This document shows, one piece after another, positions 34,392-46,106 of a DNA stretch of 64,000 bases (the stretch's first letter is position 1; the number at the start of each line of letters is the position of its first letter). The stretch spans positions 145,763,485 to 145,827,484 of the forward strand of contig CM041779.1 in the NCBI GenBank assembly GCA_023374045.1, in the 5' to 3' direction. The notes beneath the pieces were generated by a model. The model did not search any database. It had not been told where the DNA came from and saw nothing but the letters and a program-made list of their open reading frames with translations. Both the position numbers and the translations under genes were made by a program. The DNA is from Limonium bicolor. Taxonomy: Eukaryota; Streptophyta; Magnoliopsida; Caryophyllales; Plumbaginaceae.

Positions 34392-36644
34392 CCACCAAAA
34401 CTTGCCCAAACATTGTCAAATCTTCACCAAACTTCTCCTAAAGCCTCCTAATGTTTTCCAACACCATTTGGTACACTCAAAGCCTCCTTAAACATTCATA
34501 AAACTCATTTTCTAATTCCTCAAGCCTTTACTCATTTCTTCCCAAAATTCCTAACACTTAAAATGTTTTCTCCTAGGTCTCTAAGTGGTGTTTCATACCT
34601 AAGATGATCACTTATGCCAAAATACTTCCTCACCACAACAACATCATCTCTCAAGCATCTATTCTCACAACTAACTCCTTATGCCATTCTTGAAATCCTT
34701 TTTCAAGTTTACACTTTCTCCTTGTTCACCAAAGTTGCATAAATCTCAACACAAGTCTAAATGACTTTGGTGTATCCCAAAACATTCATTTGCATTATAA
34801 ATCCTCTAGAACATTGCCTAAGCCCTTTTTACATCTTTAAACAACTCAATGCATGTTTCTTCCATTAGTTGGACACTTAACCATTCTAAACATTTCCTAG
34901 CTTACCAAACTCATTTTAAACCCTTAGGACTTCTTGTTTATTACCTAAATTTTGACATGAACTCTCCTAGAACATTACTAAACCAAGACACATTGTCTTC
35001 ACCATCAAACAACCAAGAACACTAAAATCCATCAAACACATTCTTATACACAAACTTCACACATTTAGCACCACATCACAATAGAGTGCATAATTTAAAT
35101 TGCATAGCACTTAGGCCCTTAAATAACATGGCTCTTAGGCCCTTAAGATGCATAAATCATAAACACTGAATTTCCCACATTATATTTGCCTTTGACCTGC
35201 AAATACACTCAACAACACATATGCCTTTTACTAAGCCTTTGATAACATTTTACTAAGTCATTCACCATTGGCTCCTTAGATCATTTTAATAAGCAATATA
35301 AGCTCATTTCTCCTAAGACTTTAAACCACATTAGGTTAGCACATTTACCTTTTTTCCTCACAACTTCTTTCTTGTTTCCTTGACTAAATCGACAAGGCTT
35401 TTAGTTGTTTGTCAACTTCTAAACATTATACAAGTGATAAAATGAGTATACAAGCTTTATGCTTCATCTCATTGTAAACCCTAGATTGTACATTGTTTTA
35501 AAAACAATAAGATAGTTGTTTTACCTTGGTATTTGAAGAGAGTTTGAATATCTATCAAGAGAGGACTCCACCTAGTCCTTGAAAGGTTGGAATGAAGCTT
35601 GAACAAAGCAATATAATGAGCACCATTAATGGTGATTCTCGATCAAGATAAAAACATGGAAGAAACATCATTTTTCTTTGAGATTCCTTACCTAGAAGCA
35701 AAGGAGATCAATAATATGTAGAAATATAAGCTCAAGCTCCTTCAATGGTGGAACTCCATGGCACCGAAATGGTGGTCTTGAAGTTTTGAGAAGATAGGAA
35801 TCAAGAGCTTGATGAGAGGAAGAGAATGGTGGTGTTTGTTTTTTATTTGGTTAAGTGAGCTAGGAATTACAAGTGGTCAAAGATGGAGTTTTGGTGTGTA
35901 CTATTGCAAACTGTGAATGGAGAATGAAGAAGAGATTGAGAGAGCTTGGAGGCGTGTGAAATGAAGAAGGAAGGGAGAAATGAAGACAAGTTTTGCTTTT
36001 AGAAGATATTTGTAGTTATTAAAGCAAATAGTAACTTAAGTAGTCATCTTTATTTACTTAACAAGTTAACAAGAGTGGTGAGTCACCACACTTAAAAAAA
36101 TGGCCCCCAATAGTTCCTTAGGGGTATTTTAGTCTTTATTGATCAATTTAATGACTTATAATAACATATGTTACAAACTAGCTTATTAAAGTCACTATTC
36201 AAAAACAAGGCACATAGAAGTGAAATTTTTGATTTCCCATTGGTATAGACTTCCAAATGTGATACTATATAGTACACATGTTAATTAAAGAGTAATGGTG
36301 GCATTTAGCCATTCAAAACTCATTTACAAGACAATTTTCAAAAATGTGCTTTAAGACTCCTTAAAGCACATTTTGTGTTTTAACTTGTTTTCAAGCTTGG
36401 TTTTCTTTGGTAATTGGTTTAATATGTTCATTAGTATATAAATAAGGTCTTGGTAGGCTCATTAGGTCTTACCCAAGCTTATTCCAAGCTTAGAACACAT
36501 TTTAGCCCTAATTGACTTTAAGGCATTTGTTTGTGTTTTCTATGGTTTAAATTGTTTACTAATGTTTCTAAGACTCTTTTTAGTCTTAATATACCATATT
36601 TAAATTTTTAAACAACATACTAAGGTTTGGGGTATTTCACTTAA

Positions 36645-39600
36645 ACTAGTCACGTAAATAAGGCAATGATTAAGCTTTTCTCTAATGTGTATATATGGAC
36701 CGAATGGAGTTGTTTCTTTCCCTAAAAGCACTATGCAATGGAGGCTGGAATTTAAGGTGGAACATCAAGTTTTAAAGAGGTAAATCACCCACCTAACTCG
36801 TAAGTACTAGGTTGGTAGTTTAAGGAATTTCATGAACAAAACAAAAATAATTACGCATGATACATGCTCATGTACAGCCGAGGAGTGTAGATCTGGTGAA
36901 GAAAAAAATCCATTGTCATTATATTAAGGTAATGGTGCTTATAACCTTTTATTTAGTTGATGATTATTAACGTGAAAAGGATTAAAGAGAACCGAGAATA
37001 CATGGGTGTTTATGTGCTGTTAGATCCTTAAACATGGGTTAAACATTATATTAGTGAGTTGTTGCAAATGGTTTGTTATCGTAAATTTTATGAATAATTA
37101 ATGGAAGAGAAATGGCTTGAGAAAAATTAATTACAATATGAACAAAATCGAGAGAGTGGTGCTGTTATACATGCTATTTAAATCCAAAAAAAATGTGTAG
37201 GATTAGTGAGACTAGGTATAAATGATTTATTTAAATTTATTTTATAAGTGATTAAGGAAAGAGAAATAATTTAATGGTATTAACATAAAATCCTGTACAA
37301 AAACCGTGAGTGTTAAGGTTATTTTGAGACATTTTAATGTCATTAAATAGTAAGTGGTATTCTATGTTTAAGCCATGTATTTAGGCATATTTATTATGCT
37401 TATTAAAACTTTGAATAATTATTATTGAGCTTTTAAAGTGGTTTAGATAACTAAATAAATTATGGTACAAAGTATAGTTTGAGTGAATAAAATCACTTAG
37501 GAATATATTAGATGAATGTTGTTATATTTATAAGTTTACAACACAGGTTAAAATGAATTTAAAACCTTATAAAATGTCTAAGTGACATAAATGTATTATA
37601 TATTGGGTCAAAACATAATTAAATGAAATATAGAACACCAAGTATAATTAATCCGAATGGGATTGATTTCAAGAAGTTTATATATATAGAATGTGAAATT
37701 TATGAAATTAAGGGTTAATTATAAAAATAGAGAATAAATTGAGGTATTTTTTGTAAATAAAAACAAATCTAGCCAAAGAGATGACGTGGGTGGTCAACCT
37801 TGACCACATGTGAAGGTTGAGCAAATTAAAAGGATGAAAACAATTATTTTGAATAATTAAAGAAATATTAAGTAAAAATAACAATTATAAAAAGAAATGG
37901 GGTGTTTATGTAATTACCAAAAAGTATAGGGTTGAAAATAAATATTACGACCCTAGAGGTCTGTTTGGAGATTAAAAGGATTTTTGGGTTAGTTTTAATG
38001 AGGTTTAAAATAATTAAGGTGTATAATATAAGGTTTTAGATAATTAAGTGGAGGTTTATGAAATAAAGGGGGTTAAAGTGCAATTAAAAAGGAAATGTAG
38101 GGGAGGATAAATAAAACTAAAAGGAGAAGGGTGCTATTCGTGATATACATATATATACGTATATTATAAGGTTGGAATATCTTAGATTATAAGTTAATAA
38201 GGTTAAGAATATAACAAGTATGGAATATGTGGTAGTTTTGTAAATAAACAAAACATATGGGATGACATAAGAATTTCTAGAAAAAAAAATTAGTGCTATC
38301 CGGAATTTATATACATGTTATATGTATATAGTAATGTTTGGAAACCTTAGTTTATAAATTAATAAGACTAGAAAGGTAGTAGTTATTATATATGGGTTGC
38401 TTTTATGAATAATCAATATGTGTGGGGAAGAGATTAGTATTGCCGAAAATATATATGGGTTGTTTAGGAAATTTTAAAATTTGGACAAAATATATTATAA
38501 AGTTTTGGGTGATACACTATGACATTATGTTAATGTATCAAAGGGTTTACTATAAGGGAGTTACTAATGGGCAAATATGCATTATATACATTTACATTAA
38601 ATGATGGGTTAAGTTGGTGAATTTAGGAAGTATAAGTTATGGTTGAAATTTTAGTATAAGAGGGACTCTATAAAATTATATTGTGAACTTATAACATGCC
38701 ATGCGGATATAATATGAATAACAAGTTACGTACGGGATTATACGATTACAAGTATAAACGTGGAGATAACGACAACAACGCTATAAGCATATACAAATGT
38801 ATAGCATGTTACATGCACGTAAAAGGATGCACAGATTATAACGCATAACAAACAACTATCATATATGCGTACTTGTATATACATAAATGCCAGCGCACGT
38901 TCGTAAATATGACTACATGAATCAGTTCGTATAATGAAACATTTAAATGTCATGCATGCGCGTACATAATATTATTCCCGCATGCATGCGACTTGACAGT
39001 ACATAAACAAATTGTAAACGTAACTTCCATGTAATAAGTATGTACATCATAGCAACTAATACATACTCGTAAACTATAACGAGTCGTTGAAATCTAAATC
39101 CCTAAGATTAACGAACATCGAGTTGAACAAGAGAATCAACTAAGGGTTAGCTACGGGATGGAAGTACGGGTTTTATCTAAGATGATTAAGTAAGTTTGAG
39201 TCACATAAATATATACTGATATTAGAACAACGTATGTACCAGAGGAACGAGTTGGTAGACACGAGCATCGTGAGTGCTAGAGGTTGTACATGAGTTGTCA
39301 CGCGAGCGTCTGACGGTGTACGGTATGTTGGATTCTATGGTCTGAACCCCTGAGGGAAGCCTCGGGTTCAGGTATTGTTTGGTTATGTGATAAGAGTGAT
39401 ATGTGTGCTATGCATGTTGTGTGGATTAGTTCCATGTTTTGTTAAGCGATTATTATTGTGCACGACATCTTCGAACAATATTACTATGATTTCTCAAGCG
39501 ATTGGAATACTAATATTTGAGAACTTTAATCCTAATTAACCTAAGTAAAACACTTAGGAACGAGACTCGGGATCCCCATTCTCTAGAGCTTGATACTCGA

Positions 39601-40737
39601 TCATGAATATAACCTAGATCATTTCTAGGGAAGTATATAAGACTTCAAAGGTAACTATAATGGTAATGACTTCTCCATGACCTAAGACTTTACTTAGGGT
39701 AGTTGATTAAGAATTAATCACATATTGAGGAGTGTTGGTTTATGGTATATGGTATGGGAATCCCATGTAGTCTTCGACTAGTTGGTTGCGCATTGGTGAT
39801 TACCGGAGTATAACGTCCGTATCGGACCGACTCCCTTTATATTCCAATGGGCCTAGATAGACTGTTGGACAAAGGGTGCTGCTTTTGGCACACGGCTTCA
39901 GCCATTCATGGACGCCTTTATTAGGCAAGTGCAAGCCCCGGGATCGAATGATCCTGGGCAATGAGCACCTTGTGTGTACGGGAGGACAACTGTCCAGTAA
40001 GGCTATTTACGGGTTGTCCTAATATAACACCCATTGGTACTGAGAGTAAAACTTAATGGAAATTAACATAATTTAAAGGAAATACTACGATTATCCTGGT
40101 GGAAATAATTACACGTTCGAATAATGTGTGTTGTATACTGTATACTGTGTATTGTATTTTACTCGTTGAGTATTATGTGTGGTGTATGTACAGTTTCATT
40201 GATGGGATGCTAGATGCTTATTTATGTCATTTACCGCTGTATACATAAATTGTAAAATAAACCAGCATGTAATCAACCTCATATTCAGATGACTAATTGA
40301 CCTAAGTGGCCTAAAGGATCTAGGACAACATAGTTTAACATACTCGGCCAAGTGCTGAGCCCTCCATGGGCACCAATATTTTATGTTTTAGGTGATTGAT
40401 GATTGGCGCCGGAGTGCGGGATCGTGGGTAGATGACCTCGACTTTTATCATGCTTCTAGGATTAATTCATGTTAGTACATTGTAAGCCGGAATTCTTTAA
40501 GTGCTTACTTGTCATAGTTATTCAGTTGTGTTTAGGATGTTATAGTATATATCTCGTTCATCACTGTAGTTAGTTGTTGTTGAAGTGTTGTATTTCGGTT
40601 ATGCTTCTTTACTCGCATGGGCGAGTAATGGCATGTGACACCCAAGTGAGGATTAATGTAGATTAACTTCCGCTGTGAGATCTCTCTAATTATGCTACGA
40701 GAGTGATTATTACAAGTTTATCGAGTGAGGTGTTACA
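36645..40737 (+). mobile_element. AT-rich plus-strand LTR of element 6 (left end not located)
   Basis: Ends GAGGTGTTACA at 40737, followed by a primer site, so at least its right part is the 5' LTR of a plus-strand element. 37000-38700 is very AT-rich with no usable reading frame. Words near the end (CCGGAGTGCGGGA, GTGCTGAGCCCTCC, TCCGCTGTGAG) recur inverted in 51900-52400. The true left boundary is uncertain, and part of 36645-37500 may be other DNA into which the right LTR of the array inserted. Confidence 0.6.
40343..40373 (+). promoter_or_regulatory. Conserved hairpin motif, element 6 LTR
   Basis: GCCCTCCATGGGC with GTGCTGA before it, followed by a T-rich tract and TTTTAG|GTGATTG. Less regular than in the other LTRs but at the same position relative to the LTR end. 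Confidence 0.45.
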
Positions 40738-40741
40738 AAAG

Positions 40742-40753
40742 TGGTATCAGAGT
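40742..40753 (+). promoter_or_regulatory. Primer-binding site of element 6
   Basis: TGGTATCAGAGT, one base off the standard TGGTATCAGAGC complementary to initiator Met-tRNA, four bases after the LTR end. Confidence 0.8.
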
Positions 40754-41324
40754 GGAGTACTGCTCTGATGACGAGATATTAGGATTAAGACAGTGAGCAT
40801 AGGACTTGGGAAATACAGGAAACATTTGTGAGGTACGTGCCGCCTGGTCTTAAACGAACCAGTGTCTTAGCAACGCTAAATGCGTAACATTATTAGCCTT
40901 AATGGCATATCTGTGTTATTGATTTCTACACAGTAAACTACCGAGTAATAATATGACATAGCGTATTATGGGTGTCGAGAAGTGGCATGTCGGAGGTGAT
41001 GGAGGTCATGTAACCCGAATAGCGCTGATACGGCAGTCGACGTACTAGCTTGATGGATAAACATCCCGGAAAACAACAGTGATACCCCACCCGCCGCTGC
41101 CCACATCTCGAGTATCACCCATGGAGATAATGTATTGGATGACGCCAAGGAGACAGAACAATTCCTCCTATTTGAAAGACTGATGCGAATGCTATAGTCA
41201 CTGTGACATCAAGACAACAGAAGAGCTTGTGATACGATGAGTCATTAAGGACCGGGGGTCTCGACAGCTACATACTATCTAGAAACGTACTTATACGCAG
41301 TGAGGAATATACGTTGAACCCTAC
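40754..41324 (+). other. Leader and possible gag remnant of element 6, truncated
   Basis: Leader-like DNA (CTGATGACGAGATATTAGGATTAAGAC resembles the leader of element 3 in part) with no intact frame. It is cut at 41325 by element 4; no continuation of this element was found on the other side. Confidence 0.5.
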
Positions 41325-41696
41325 TGTAACACCCCAACTCATAATTACATAGTAATCTCATAAATCTCCATTTACTAAACTCGTCATTAAGCGGAATCCT
41401 TACAACAGTTGGTGTTACCGCCGTAAGTCACCCGCATGACTAACTAGGCATACTAAATACTCCAAGATCTAGCTACGGTCTGATGGGCCCGAATATACTG
41501 AACATTAGTACTTACAAGTCTTAATCAATTATATATCAATCTTACAATCTCCTCACGTCCTATACAAGTTACTAACTCAAATTACCATACAAGAGTACAT
41601 GCCCAACTCGTAGGTCACACTTAAACCCGTAACACATCTACCTCATCTTACTCTCAGGACGGTCGCCTTCTGACGTTCACCTGCGAAATAAAAACA

Positions 41697-41728
41697 GCCC
41701 CCAAAGGGGGTCAGCAAAATTGCTGGTA
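41697..41728 (-). promoter_or_regulatory. Conserved double hairpin, element 4 3' LTR
   Basis: GCCCCCAAAGGGGGTC and CAGCAAAATTGCTG, both well paired. The copy in the truncated 5' LTR is at about 51596-51625. Confidence 0.6.
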
Positions 41729-43026
41729 CGATCCTCTCATGGCCCCCAAGCTAACGTGGCTACGACGACTATTTGTCGATAGCATGGAGGTTGATTAGAT
41801 GCACAACATAAAAGAAAGTGCAATAAACAACAAGCCAAATATGAACAATCAAAGTTCAAGCACAATGAACGACTTAAAAGCGTTCCCTTAATTAGTGAGT
41901 TAATTATTTAACTCCTTAAGTTATATTCCCTCTTAATCTCGGTCCAACCTTATCTTACCTCAGTCTTAATCCTTATCTTAGTCTTAGAAAACAAACCATT
42001 CTTTATATAGAATTGTTGTAGCTTATCTCAGTCTTAGAATACAAACCACTCTTTAAAAAGAAATGGTAGTATCTTATCTCAAACATTATCTTAATCTTAG
42101 AATACAAACCATTCTTTAAATAGAAATGATTGTATCTTATCTCAATGTTTATTTTTGTCGGGTCAAAAGTAACCCTAGCCAATGAGCTATTAACTTCATT
42201 GGTTGAATAAACAACTTATCTTAAAATTTAGGATTTAGGTGATCCTACCGCACCATCTTAATGCCTCCTATCTTGGACTGGATGTCCAATGTAGCTGAGC
42301 CGACATTCGACCCTAGGCAACAAGTCCGAAGACAAGTCCTTAAGCGGAAGTCGGAACTGAATCAGGTACCGACCCCCTTTCCTTAACATGCATGACCGGA
42401 GTCAGTCCCGGATTCCTCACTCCCCCCAAGTTCCAATTAGTCGAAAGTCTCAAGTTAATGTTTGTTAGTTAACCTCTTTCGGTTACTAAGAAAACAATAT
42501 TTGGGAGTGTTCCTTAATCTCACACAATTCTTTACTAAGCATTAGTTAATAAGTCCTCACGGTAACTTGTGTTAGTTTTCAAACATCACACAATAATACA
42601 GTAACATATTATTCCGGTTGCATGCTTTATCTTGTTTAGTGGGCGCACAAAAACAAATAGCACACAAGCCGAGGGACACCTCGTTAGCAAGCAGGTCACA
42701 AGAAGAACTGTATCGTTCACCGTCGATTGTCCCGGTTGTTTAATCCTCTTCCGGTTCCAAACTTTCAACCCCTAAAATATTCATCCAACTTAAATTATTA
42801 ATCATTTACTCATTTCTTAACTTATTTAACTTGCTTAACCCACAATGCACTCCTCCTAACTCTTATTGAGTTCTTACAACTTAATCTTACAAACTTAACC
42901 TTACACATTTAGGTTTATACTTAACTTAATTCCCTTAGGTCTTGATCTTCTTAATCATCATTGTTCTCTTAGTGGTGTACCATTAGTACTACTTAACACC
43001 CTTAAAGTTTTTTTTTTACACTTATG

Positions 43027-43352
43027 GGCCGACTGACCCTACCGACCGACCCTACCCAGGGTCGGTCCATTCCAGAGACATTCTGGTTGAACAATTTCTA
43101 CTCAACCGACCTTGCCAAGGACGGTCCATTCCAGTAACATTTTACCGTCTGAAAATTTTGCCCCGACCGACCTTGCAAGTCCGGTCCCCAAGGTCGGTCC
43201 ATTCCAGAAACATTTTTCCTCTTTGCTTTTCAGTCAGACCGACCTTGTTCATGGTCGGTCTTAAGGTCGGTCCATTCCAGAGAGGTTCCTGCGTGTGTAT
43301 TTTGAGCCTGACCGACCTTGCCAAGGTCGGTCCTAAGGTAGGTCGGCTCCAG
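43027..43352. repeat. Inverted-word array, element 4 LTR
   Basis: Blocks such as CGACCTTGCCAAGGTCGGTC separated by spacers with ATTCCAGAAACATT. Same layout as the arrays in the other LTRs but with a different core word. Confidence 0.85.
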
Positions 43353-44445
43353 AAACTTACTTCTAAGTGTTAAATTCATCCCAAACTTCACCCCAAGTGT
43401 TCTAAGGTGCTACAACATCATTTAGGCACTTAAAATCACCTTTAAAACATCCTCCAAACTCATGAAAACAATTTCCAAACATCTTTTTAAACATTCACTC
43501 AATCCTTATAAAACTCATAACACTTAGCACTTATTTCCTTATATCCTTAACATGTAGTTTTGTCTAAAACTTCAACCAACCAAAGTGTTTTCCTTTCCAC
43601 CAACATCACTACTCCTCAAACATCATTATTCATCTATCTTTGCTTTGCTAAACCTTCCAAGGTTATCTTGCATCTCCATGCACACATTTCTCCCCTTTAC
43701 ATTTATTACTCATCACTCCTAAACTCTTGAACTTACCTAAACATTTCTTTCCATCTTCTTAGCACCTTAACCTTGTTCTTCTTTACCTTAATCATCCTAC
43801 ACCCCCCTTTGACATTTCTATCTCCTTTACTCAATTAACCCACCATTCTCATGATCATACCCTCTTATACATTCCTAGTCATTTTCCTTGACAATTTACA
43901 ACTTCCTCCTTCAATTTTCACTTCCATCACCCAAGTCCACTCATTACTATCCAACTACAAAGTTATTAATCCACCACTAGCATCTTCACCACTTACATAA
44001 GCTTCCAAAATTCTCATTGTTATATTCTCTAGTTCATACATAAATCATCTCAAAGTATTGTACACCATTTCCTCCAGATTTTTGCTCAAGTCTTAACATT
44101 CCTTATACCATGATTTTGGTGTGTTTAATACACCCACCCAACCTCTAATTCCTCCTAGATATCTCTAGGTCATTCTAATCCTTAAGAATACCTTTGTTAA
44201 CTCATTTCCACTCAAATTTCCCTTAATGATTCCTAGTAAAACCTAGGTCATATTAACTCATAACAAGTACTTAAACACTTTGTTTTCTACTAAAATTTCG
44301 CCATAGCTCCTCTAGTATATTACCATGCCCAAATGCATTGTTTTTCTCATTCAATCTTCTCACACACATCAAGTCCTTTCTCATCTTATTTTCTCACCCA
44401 AATCAACTCATTCACAACAAACTCAATATAGTGCAATAATCTTAA

Positions 44446-44525
44446 ATTGCATAGCACTAAGGCTCTTAAATAACATGGCTCTTAGGCCCTTAAATGACAT
44501 GGCTCTTATGCCCTTAAATGACATG
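44446..44525. repeat. Short tandem GGCTCTTAGGCCCTTAAATGACAT repeats
   Basis: About three copies of a unit of about 24 bases. Two copies of a related unit are in the array LTRs (about 24160-24205 and 35105-35150) and in element 3 on the other strand (about 56548-56602). Function unknown. Confidence 0.75.
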
Positions 44526-46093
44526 AATTTAAACACTGAATTTCCCACATATAATAGCTTTCAACCTGCAATTACACCCATCAATCTCATAGTAGTTATA
44601 ATGCTCCTAAAATCCATCTTAAACTTATCTTACTAATTCATTTCCCATTGGCTCTTTAGTCACAAGTTCACAAGCTTGTTTAAATTCTTTTTCCTAGGTT
44701 ATATAGCCTATTACATAATGTAGGATCCAAGCTACATTTAGTATTTATCTCAATACCACCCCTTAAACAACAAAACACCTTAAGGTAAGTTATTTACCTT
44801 GTTTTTCAACTTTTCTCTTAACTTCCTCCTTAGGTTTTCTTGGATGATTCTCGGCCAAGGACTTCAATTCTCTTGCCAATGTTCTAATCCACATCCAAAT
44901 AATCTAATGAGTAATAAGCATCATGCCCAAACTCATGGAATCCAATCTTAGGTTAAAAATGTGTGTTAAAGCTTAAAAGTGTATATTTACCTTTGAATTT
45001 TGGAATGGCTTTCATAATGAAGCAAAGCAAGACCTCCTCAAGTCTTTGTAGAATAGAATCAAGCTAGAACAAGGGATAAAACAAGGTCCCATGAAGAGAT
45101 GAATTTCGGTTATGAAGGAAAAGTGATGGAAACTTGGTTTTTCTTACATTTTCCTTACCTTGAATGAATGGAGAAGACAATGAACACCTCAAGCTAGTAT
45201 TTCCCCCTCCAATGGTGTTTTCCCATGGCTCCAAAATGAAGCTTTTCATTTTTTGAAAAGATAAGAAGCAAGGCCTTGGTCTAACTAAGAGAAATCTATG
45301 CTTAGTTTTTGATTTGGAGCTAAAATGAGCAAGTTATGGACAAAGCAAGGTGCTGGTGCCATGGGTGCTTCTTGGACGTCTTTAGAACAGAGAAGAAGAA
45401 GAAGAAAACATTGGTGAAGAAGAGAAATGAAGAAGAGAGGAGAGAGGTAAGCTAAAGAAGATATTTGTCTTATAAAAGGGTGAATAGTGAATTACTACTT
45501 TTCCTCTCATTTCCTTTAATGTGCTGGCTAATAATGGTGAGTCACCATTAAAACCGTCCCCCCATTGGTAAACAACATATTTGTGGTCTTGGTTGACCAA
45601 CTTATTGACTTATGTTGACTAAAACTTAAACTAGGCACTATTTGGCACTTTTCACAAAATAGTGCACAAATTTGTGAAATTTTTGGTTTCCCATTGATTT
45701 AGGCTTCCTAATATGATACTAATTAGTACGCATGTTGATTAAGGTGTAATCATGGGCATTTAGCCACTCAAAACTCATTTCTAAGACAATTTCTCAAAAA
45801 GGTGCTTTAAGGAGTCTTAAAGCACATTTTGTGTTTAAGCTTGTTTTTGAGCTTGGTTTTCTTTGGTAATTGATTTAACATGTCCATTAGCATGTTAATA
45901 AGGTCTTATAATGGTATTTGGGTGCTAATCAAAGTCACTCCAAGCTTAAAGCACGTTTTTGCTTAAATTGCCCTTAAGGCGTTTTCTTGTGTTTTCCTTG
46001 GTTTAAATGTCTACCAATCCTTCTAAGGCCTAGTTTAGCCTTATTACATCATCCTTGATGTTTACTTATCATACTTAGGTTTGGGGTATTTCA

Positions 46094-46106
46094 ATCTACC
46101 CCCTTA
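46094..46106 (-). promoter_or_regulatory. Polypurine tract of element 4
   Basis: ATCTACCCCCTTA, one C shorter than in the other elements, directly after the LTR end. Confidence 0.8.

Larger units (their letters stand above)
32769..36639 (-). mobile_element. Right LTR of the array, flanked by CTTAA duplication
   Basis: Uninterrupted LTR of 3,871 bp, TGTAACACCCC...GGGGTATTTCA. Both sides carry CTTAA (32764-32768 and 36640-36644), the 5-bp target duplication expected of a single insertion, and there is no primer site on its left. It therefore looks like a solo LTR next to a truncated element. It contains the hairpin pair (33164-33195), the inverted-word array (34135-34391), repeated GGCCCTTAA words (35105-35150), and on the element strand a strong donor AG|GTAAGGAATC (intron start 35691) paired with acceptor TTACTGCAG|GATGAG (33147). 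Confidence 0.9.
41325..46093 (-). mobile_element. 3' LTR of element 4 (4,769 bp)
   Basis: TGTAACACCCCAACTC...GGGGTATTTCA followed by a polypurine tract. The longest LTR in the window. It includes the hairpin pair (41697-41728), an inverted-word array built on ACCGACCTTG/CAAGGTCGGT (43027-43352) with a T run before it, a GGCTCTTAGGCCCTTAAATGAC repeat (44446-44525), a TATA-like CTTTTATAAG on the element strand (45467-45476) and a donor AAG|GTAAGGAAAA near 45160. Near 42000-42130 a TCTTAGAATACAAACCATTCTTTA-type unit repeats. Confidence 0.9.

Noticed and set aside
36645..38700. Small open frames in AT-rich DNA (e.g. 38422-38604)
   Set aside because: Length is as expected by chance and there is no similarity to known domains.
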